DNA of 64,000 bases from Schizophyllum amplum (Eukaryota > Basidiomycota > Agaricomycetes > Agaricales > Schizophyllaceae). Where the stretch lies: contig VDMD01000005.1 of NCBI GenBank assembly GCA_007026445.1, positions 558,001 to 622,000 of the forward strand. The letters are read 5' to 3'. Made by a program: the position numbers and the translations under genes. Position 1 is the first letter of the stretch; each line of letters starts with the position of its first letter. Under the pieces are notes generated by a model. That model saw nothing but the letters and a program-made list of their open reading frames with translations. It did no database searches and had not been told where the DNA came from. Below are positions 58,626-64,000 of this stretch, piece after piece.

Positions 58626-59741
58626 TTACTTGCCACCAGTCGTGCCGAGGCCCATGGTGGACTTGAAGGTGTCGTAGATCCACCACTGGAAGCCGGTGAG
58701 GGTACCGATCATGAGAATACGCGTGCTGAGACCCTTCGTGGCGAGCGTGCTGAAGCCGACCTCGGAGACGATCTGGCCGGCGGGCTTGCCGCGGTTCTCC
58801 GCCTTGCCGAGGAGCGAGACGAGGGAGTCGGCGGGGTGGGAGACGACGGCGCAGACGACACCGGCGAGGTAACCAGAGGCGAAGGTGACGCCGAGCTGGG
58901 TCGTCTTGTTGTAGGTCTCCTTGGGCGCGGTGAAGACGTGCGTGTAGAAGAGCTGGACAATCTTCTCGAAGAAGAAGAACTTGGCCATGGTGTAGGGGAT
59001 CTAGGCAAATGTTGGTCGCTGATTGTACAAGGTAGGGTAGTAGAAACGTACCTGGCGCGACCAGAGGGGCCCAAGGGAGCCGAAGGGGTAGCGGGTCTCA
59101 GCCTTGGTGCGGCTCATCTCCTTGAGCGCGGCGCCGAAGGCGATGGGGAACGTGCCGTTCGGGCTGGTCTGGATCTTGACCTTAGTCATCTCCAGTGGGC
59201 AGAGCGCCATGTCGGCGAAGACCTCCGCGGTGGCGGAACCGGCGAGCCAGATGGCGGGCTTGTACTTGTTGGACATCTCCTCGCCGGCCAGGTTCATGTA
59301 CGTGTCCTTGAAGACCTCATAGAGACCGTACTTGAACATGCCCTGGAGCGAGTAGCCGACAAAGGTCGGGCCGAAGCCCTTCCAGAGACCACCCGAGCCC
59401 TCCTCCTTCGCGATGAGGGAGAGCGCGGAGCCGAGGCCCTTGTACTTCGACGAGTTCACCTGCCGGCGTGTCAGGAAGGAGTCGGGAGTGGAAGGTGTAT
59501 GAGACGCACCTGCATGTTGCACTTGGCGACATCGAGCGGGGTGATACCGGCGTGCGTCGCACCACAAGCGACGGCACCACCGAGCATGCACTTGCTGTAG
59601 TACGAAAAGTCGTGGGGGACGGGGCCCAGGTTCCTGCAAAGCGGGCGGATGCGCGTCAGCACTGCGGGTGCGGATATGGATATGAGGCCGCCGTCGCGGG
59701 CGAACGCACCTCGCGTCCCACTTTCCAGTGATGGCAGACAT
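58626..59741 (-). CDS. MIR1: Mitochondrial phosphate carrier
   Basis: Four exons, the first only 32 nt (59741-59710, MSAITGKWDAR). The protein is an inner-membrane member of the mitochondrial carrier family that imports phosphate with a proton for ATP synthesis. The three carrier repeats are seen: GITPLDVAKCNMQVNSSKYKG (PxDxxK), ALCPLEMTKVKIQTSP (PxExxK) and VVSHPADSLVSLLGKAENRG. Phosphate-carrier features GGAVACGATHAGITPLD, GFGPTFVGYSLQGMFKYGLYEVFKDTY and LWSRQIPYTMAKFFFFE are all present. The sequence ends STMGLGTTGGK. The gene is of normal length (just over 300 residues) and intact. Both neighbours are unrelated metabolic genes. Confidence 0.95.
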
Positions 59742-60328
59742 TTGAGCGGCGGGGAGGAGTCTACGTGAAAATCTAGAGAGGGCCCGACCGGATAACCAGT
59801 CCGTGAAGGTGGAAGAAGAGAATTCGTCGCGCCGACTCTGACGTCCGAAGTTTTATGCCGGACTCTTCCGTATCTTGCCGATGACTGACTGCCCGGCCCG
59901 ACGAGGCAATCAAACCCCCGCCATTCGTCATTCTTCCCTTCGACCGCCCGTGGCTCCGAGCGCGCTCGTATCGTGCTGCAGGCGCTGCAGAGCCGCCGCC
60001 ACTCAACGACCTGTATGAATCACTGTGCGCATATATCCTGCTCAATGGACGAAGGCGACGGCCAGGGAGCCGTAAGCACGCGTCGGACGCGTCTGTGATC
60101 TCTCGGATACCATCCGCGCGCTCTCTTGCATGCCAGCAGAACCTCCGTCTGTATGTTACGCGTGCACCCAACGTACAGCTGAGACTTTCATCGTCGCCGC
60201 CTCCGGAGGTTGCCGCAGGTTCAACATTGCTCACGTGATCTACGCGTTAATACGACAGCTGTCTACGCGTCGTCGTTCGCTCCTGAACGCGCCTCGACCT
60301 TGTCCTCTTCCTTCATCTCAAGCTCGAC
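59742..60328. promoter_or_regulatory. Divergent promoter, phosphate carrier and GH16
   Basis: 587 bases between the starts of two divergent genes. CT-rich leader sequence precedes the GH16 ATG (GTCCTCTTCCTTCATCTCAAG). No TATA box was identified with confidence. Confidence 0.45.
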
Positions 60329-61319
60329 ATGGTCGCCCTTCTTACTGCTGTCTGTCTATTTTCCGCTGTGGCTCGCGCACTCGCACTTCCTTCGCCGCAT
60401 ATCCCTATGGCAGGCTCCCTACCTGTGCTGCGACTTCCTCGCGCGTCTGATTGCCATCCCTCGCACACCGAGTTCACAAGCTCTTTGTCGGACCTGTACA
60501 CTGTCATTGAGGGTGACCACGCCACTGGACAGAAGGGACTGCAGCTTTTCCTCGACAGACCGCACGGCGAGGTGAAGATGGATAAGGAGACAGCGACCAA
60601 CGACGTGGTCGGGACAGGAGCTACGGTCAACTCGACCTACGCGATGGGGTGAGTGCGAACCTGATCGTAGTATGGCGGCTGGTTGACCAAATTGTATAGT
60701 CACGGCAAAGTTACCTTTGAGGTCGCTGCACCCACAGTCTCGGGTGTGGTCACAGCGGTCATTTTGGTCGGTGAGTTCTGTCTTCTTCACGCTTTACTGC
60801 GAGGACTCCCACCTGATCCACCCATTCTTATAGGCACCCAAACTCCCGGCGAAATTGATGTCGAACTCCTCGGCGGCGATCCCGCGCACTGGCAGACTAA
60901 CGTCTTTGCGCCTACTCCCAAAGACCCACGCCCGCTCTTCGGCGTCTTCAGCTCCGTTGAGGACGTACCCGGCCCGGAAGGCATCGCGGCCTTCCACAAG
61001 TACACCATTGACTGGGACGCGGAGCGAATCGTGTGGGGAGTGGATGGGCAGGATGTGAGGACGCTAGACCGAAGTGAGTGATATATCTCATCCTGCGGAG
61101 TCGTTATCAGATACAACGCAAGGCTAACGTACGCCCCCAGGCAAGGCGCGCAGCGACGGCTTCGAGCATTACCCCACGGGCGAGCTGCGCGTGCAGCTGG
61201 GGATCTGGGACGCCAGCAGCCCCGCAGGCACATCGGAGTGGGCGCGCGGCCCCGTCGAGTGGAACAGCGCGCCGAAGAGGATCAGCGCGTTTGTGCGCTC
61301 AGTGACGGTGGAATGCTAG
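60329..61319 (+). CDS. GH16 cell-wall glucanosyltransferase-like protein
   Basis: Four exons starting MVALLTAVCLFSAVARALALP, a signal peptide. The concanavalin-A-like GH16 fold is recognised from YTVIEGDHATGQKGLQLFLDRP, GKVTFEVAAPTVSGVVTAVILVG, TQTPGEIDVELLGGDPAHWQTNVF (ExDxE catalytic motif, with both Glu and the central Asp), FHKYTIDWDAERIVWGVDGQDVRTLDR and LRVQLGIWDASSPAGTSEWARGPVEWN. It resembles the Crh/Utr2 branch that cross-links chitin to beta-glucan, shown by EIDVELLGGD and the tail VRSVTVEC. There is no carbohydrate-binding module, and no Ser/Thr-rich GPI-anchor tail after VEC, so it is probably secreted. Hydrolase versus transglycosylase activity cannot be told from sequence. Confidence 0.9.
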
Positions 61320-61755
61320 ATGAACATCTGGGCATTCTGTGGTTTTCTGAGCTGTCCAGGATCATCGAAGGCGTCCACAACTATTCGAGCCTTCATGATT
61401 GCCCCTGCCGTTCTGGACTGTCCATGCCGTCCACGAACATTCTTCTGGCTTGACGACAAGCACACTGTACCCCAACTCACTATCCCTATATTTTATAGAC
61501 CGCCCACGGCTGTTTCACCACATTGACTACCTTGTACCACCACACTGACTATCATCCTCTCACTGTAACCTCGCCACGCACATGCAGTACAGATTATACC
61601 ATTTTCCAAGAGCCATAATACTATACCTACAGACCGGGGTTGACATACAGCATCCTGTACAGCTCGCCGCATTACTATACTAAGCACAATCGAGTTGAGT
61701 GACGCTACCACATATGAGCGGAAGTCATCACCAAAGGCGTCGTAAATCTGGCAGG
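61320..61755. other. Convergent 3' intergenic region
   Basis: 436 bases between the GH16 and MFS stop codons, holding both 3' ends. Nothing else recognised. Confidence 0.45.
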
Positions 61756-63828
61756 CTACAAGACATATCGGAAGCCCTTCACTTCCACGCCTCTCTCCCG
61801 CTCCTCCGCCTCCAGCCTCAGGTTCTCTTGCCCCAAATACCACCGCAGAAAGCAGCACATCAGCACCCCCAGGCCTGCATTGGCGATGCATATCGCATAG
61901 CTGTAGTTGTAGGTCGGGTCTGTGGGAGTGGAATGTCAGCCATCTCCCCTCGTTATCCACCACGCCCCTCGTCCCTCGAACGAACACTCACCCCACATCT
62001 TCGGGAAAATATACGACCCCGAAATATTCCCCAGCTGCGAAATCGCATTCACCAGGGCGATCGCCACCGCCCTCTTCGATGGCGGGCGCGGGAACGTGTT
62101 CGAGACCCACGCCCAGAAGCAGACGTAGCCCGCGTACGACTGCGCCATGAGGAAGAAGGAGACGTAGCGCGCAGCGGTGTTTGTCGTGGCGATGGCGATG
62201 ATGAACCCGACGATGCCGAAGAGGTAGGGGATGATGACGTGCAGGAAGCGTTCTTGGGTTTTGTCGGAGTGTCTGAGGAGGGGAGGTGAGCGGAGAGTAT
62301 AGACAGCAGGGCGATAGAAGGCATACCTTGAGACCGTGAAAGCAGCGAGCGCGGCGAAGACGAATGGTGGCGCGCATAGCAGTAAGGACACCGTATCATT
62401 GTAGCCGAGTGTCTCAGTCAACGTCTGTGCAGTGCATCAGTCCTCACTCATCTGCACCCACCCAGCATTGAGACGAACCGGGAAGTACGCATTGAACGAG
62501 ACCGCGATGACCTGCGCCGTTATACACACAGCCATCCACCACACACGCCAATCCGCGAGCGCGAGCCACAGGCCGTGAAGTTGACCGTGCGCCTCCGTCT
62601 CGCTCTGGTCCCCAACGCCAATGTCTTCCTCCATGCGTCTGATGGCAAGCGATCGCTCCTCGTCGCTCAGCCAGCGCGTATTCGAAGGGAAGTCGGGTAG
62701 GATGAAGATGGCGAGCAACGCGAAAGCCATTGTCAGCGCGCCCTCGATGAAGAAGAGCCACCTGTGAAAACGGCGAAGTCAGAGATGGAATCGAGGAGGT
62801 ACTTAAGGTGGGAACGCACCTCCAGGCGGCGTGCCCGAAGGCACCGTCCATGCCGGAGAGGATGCCTGAGGCCATCAGGGCCCCGAACGCGTTGGAGATG
62901 ATGCTGCCGCAATACAATATGGCCATGCGGAGACCAATCTCATCCTTCTTGTACTGCAACGTATCAGGTCGTTGGTCAATAAGTTTTCAAAGAGGACACA
63001 CCCATTTCGAGATGAGGAACAGCGCGCCCGGGAAGAAAGCAGCTTCGACCTAGAATGTACTGGTCAGACGCTGTCGTACATGCAGGCAACGAATGCATAC
63101 AAAGCCAAGGAAGAAACGCGTGAGCAAAGCGCCAACGAAGCTGCCCGAACTCAGCGACAGTCATGCGCAACAAGAGAGCAGCGCGTACTTATTACAGATT
63201 CCTGCAGGAATAGTCAATGAACGAAGGGGAATTTTGGGAGTTGACTAAACTTACCCGTGAGTGTGCTCATCATCCCCCAGAGAATCATGCATGCGGGCAA
63301 GTAGAGCGAAGGCTTGCCAATCCAGTTGAGAAACATGTTACTGGAGACGCCGATCAGCCGAGAACGGGAGTGATACTGGGGATGAACTCACGAAGGGATT
63401 TGCATGATGATGTACCCCACATAGAGGATGGACAATAAAGTCGCAAACTCTTCGCCCTGCAGGTGCAAGCCCTCTTCAAAGCCCTTTAGGCGCGCAGCCC
63501 TGGCTCGCTTGGATGAATACGTGGCAGAGGAGGAGGAGCAGCACTGATATAGACACACCCTGCATTATTGCGATCTACCTGGTAAGCAAGGTCAAGGCAA
63601 AGCACGAAAAGGGGAAGCATAGTGACGCACATAGTTGAGAATGTATATGACGATCAGGATCGACATCCGCAGGTCAATCTTCCACAAAAGCTTGCGTTCC
63701 AGCTTCCTGCGCCTGTCCGTACCGCCAAACTCAGCGTCCGGATCCTCCACCGCCTGCACCTCCTTCCCGTGGGCAATAGCAGCCTCCTCGAGCCTCTGAT
63801 CGATGCTCTCGTGTTTAGACAGGGACAT
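61756..63828 (-). CDS. MFS permease, anion:cation symporter type
   Basis: A multi-exon gene starting MSLSKHESIDQRLEEAAIAHGK and ending EVKGFRYVL. This branch (Dal5, Tna1, Fen2-like) imports allantoate, nicotinate, pantothenate and similar anions with protons across the plasma membrane. Seen: cytoplasmic RRKLERKLLWKIDLRMSILIVIYILNYV, FEEGLHLQGEEFATLLSILYVGYIIMQIPSNMFLNWIGKPSLYLPACMILWG, YKKDEIGLRMAILYCGSIISNAFGALMASGILSGM, LPDFPSNTRWLSDEERSLAIRRMEED (typical central loop), FNAYFP-TLTETLGYNDTVSLLLCAPPFVFAA and NAISQLGNISGSYIFPKMWDPTYNYSY. About twelve helices are expected. The start ATG at 63828 is preceded by frame that looks non-coding. The substrate cannot be chosen from sequence alone. Confidence 0.92.
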
Positions 63829-64000
63829 GATGGGGGAAGTGCGGACGCGACAGTCGCAGGGCGGAGCCGTGTAGAAACGGTATATAAGGCGGAGTCCCAG
63901 GTGGCACGGCATCCCATGACCCGCGGACTTTGATGCGAGACGAAAGAATTCGCTCACGAGGCTGCGAAGGCCCGGGACCCGGGACGAGTGGTGTCCTTGG

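Noticed and set aside
58569..59600. 343-codon plus-strand frame opposite the phosphate carrier
   Set aside because: It is an antisense shadow of a well-conserved mitochondrial carrier; it has low-complexity Glu/Gly/Leu composition typical of such shadows.

Overview
The window is nuclear DNA of a filamentous basidiomycete, most likely an agaricomycete of the mushroom or polypore type. The genes are split by many 50-70 base introns with GTRNGY donors and occasional CTRAC branch points. Proteins match fungal families: Zn2Cys6 regulator, Axl2-like cadherin, Crh-like GH16, Kap123, fungal acetyl-CoA carboxylase, F-box/LRR, and sugar and allantoate-type MFS permeases. Intergenic regions carry short non-autonomous DNA transposons. 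There is no operon, CRISPR array or bacterial gene, and I recognised no rRNA or tRNA gene.

Layout. 1-1455: 3' end of an unknown Ser/Pro-rich protein (+). 5900-6296: LC8 dynein light chain (+). 6726-9576: Axl2-like membrane protein (-). 9985-14353: Kap123/importin-4, 17 exons (-). 16211-17436: F-box/LRR protein with a frame break (-). 19298-20772: unknown protein with an unresolved frame change (-). 24119-32595 reads as a sugar-related group followed by TMA16: HpcH/HpaI aldolase (-), sugar-porter MFS (+), ribokinase/PfkB kinase (+), TMA16 (+). 33017-36472: divergent cholinephosphate-cytidylyltransferase-like protein (-) and FAD phenol-hydroxylase-type monooxygenase (-). 37669-44892: acetyl-CoA carboxylase (-), with two apparent frame breaks. 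45832-53161: small Cys-rich secreted protein (-), Zn2Cys6 regulator (-), glutamine-dependent NAD+ synthetase (-). 55313-63828: unknown basic protein (-), RIB3 (-), mitochondrial phosphate carrier (-), GH16 (+), anion:cation symporter-type MFS (-).

Gene-poor stretches hold five inverted-repeat elements whose target-site duplications can be read directly: TTA-flanked (3104-4043), TA-flanked (22288-22740), a tandem/nested pair of TA-flanked elements (28785-29199 and 29202-29951), and an element with 8-bp duplications and two 164-bp arms that are identical (54227-54902). No transposase is encoded, so all look non-autonomous.

Other points: two probable GC-AG introns (sugar transporter, ACC1); a cytidylyltransferase homologue whose HxGH and RTEGIST signatures are degraded; a 25-bp minisatellite that begins in the last codons of TMA16; and four single-base frame disruptions in otherwise well-conserved genes, which most likely reflect assembly indels but need checking. 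I see no clearly new multi-gene system. The strongest candidates for something undescribed are the cytidylyltransferase paralogue and the stacked fold-back elements. All exon boundaries were read by eye from splice consensus and protein continuity, with no transcript support.
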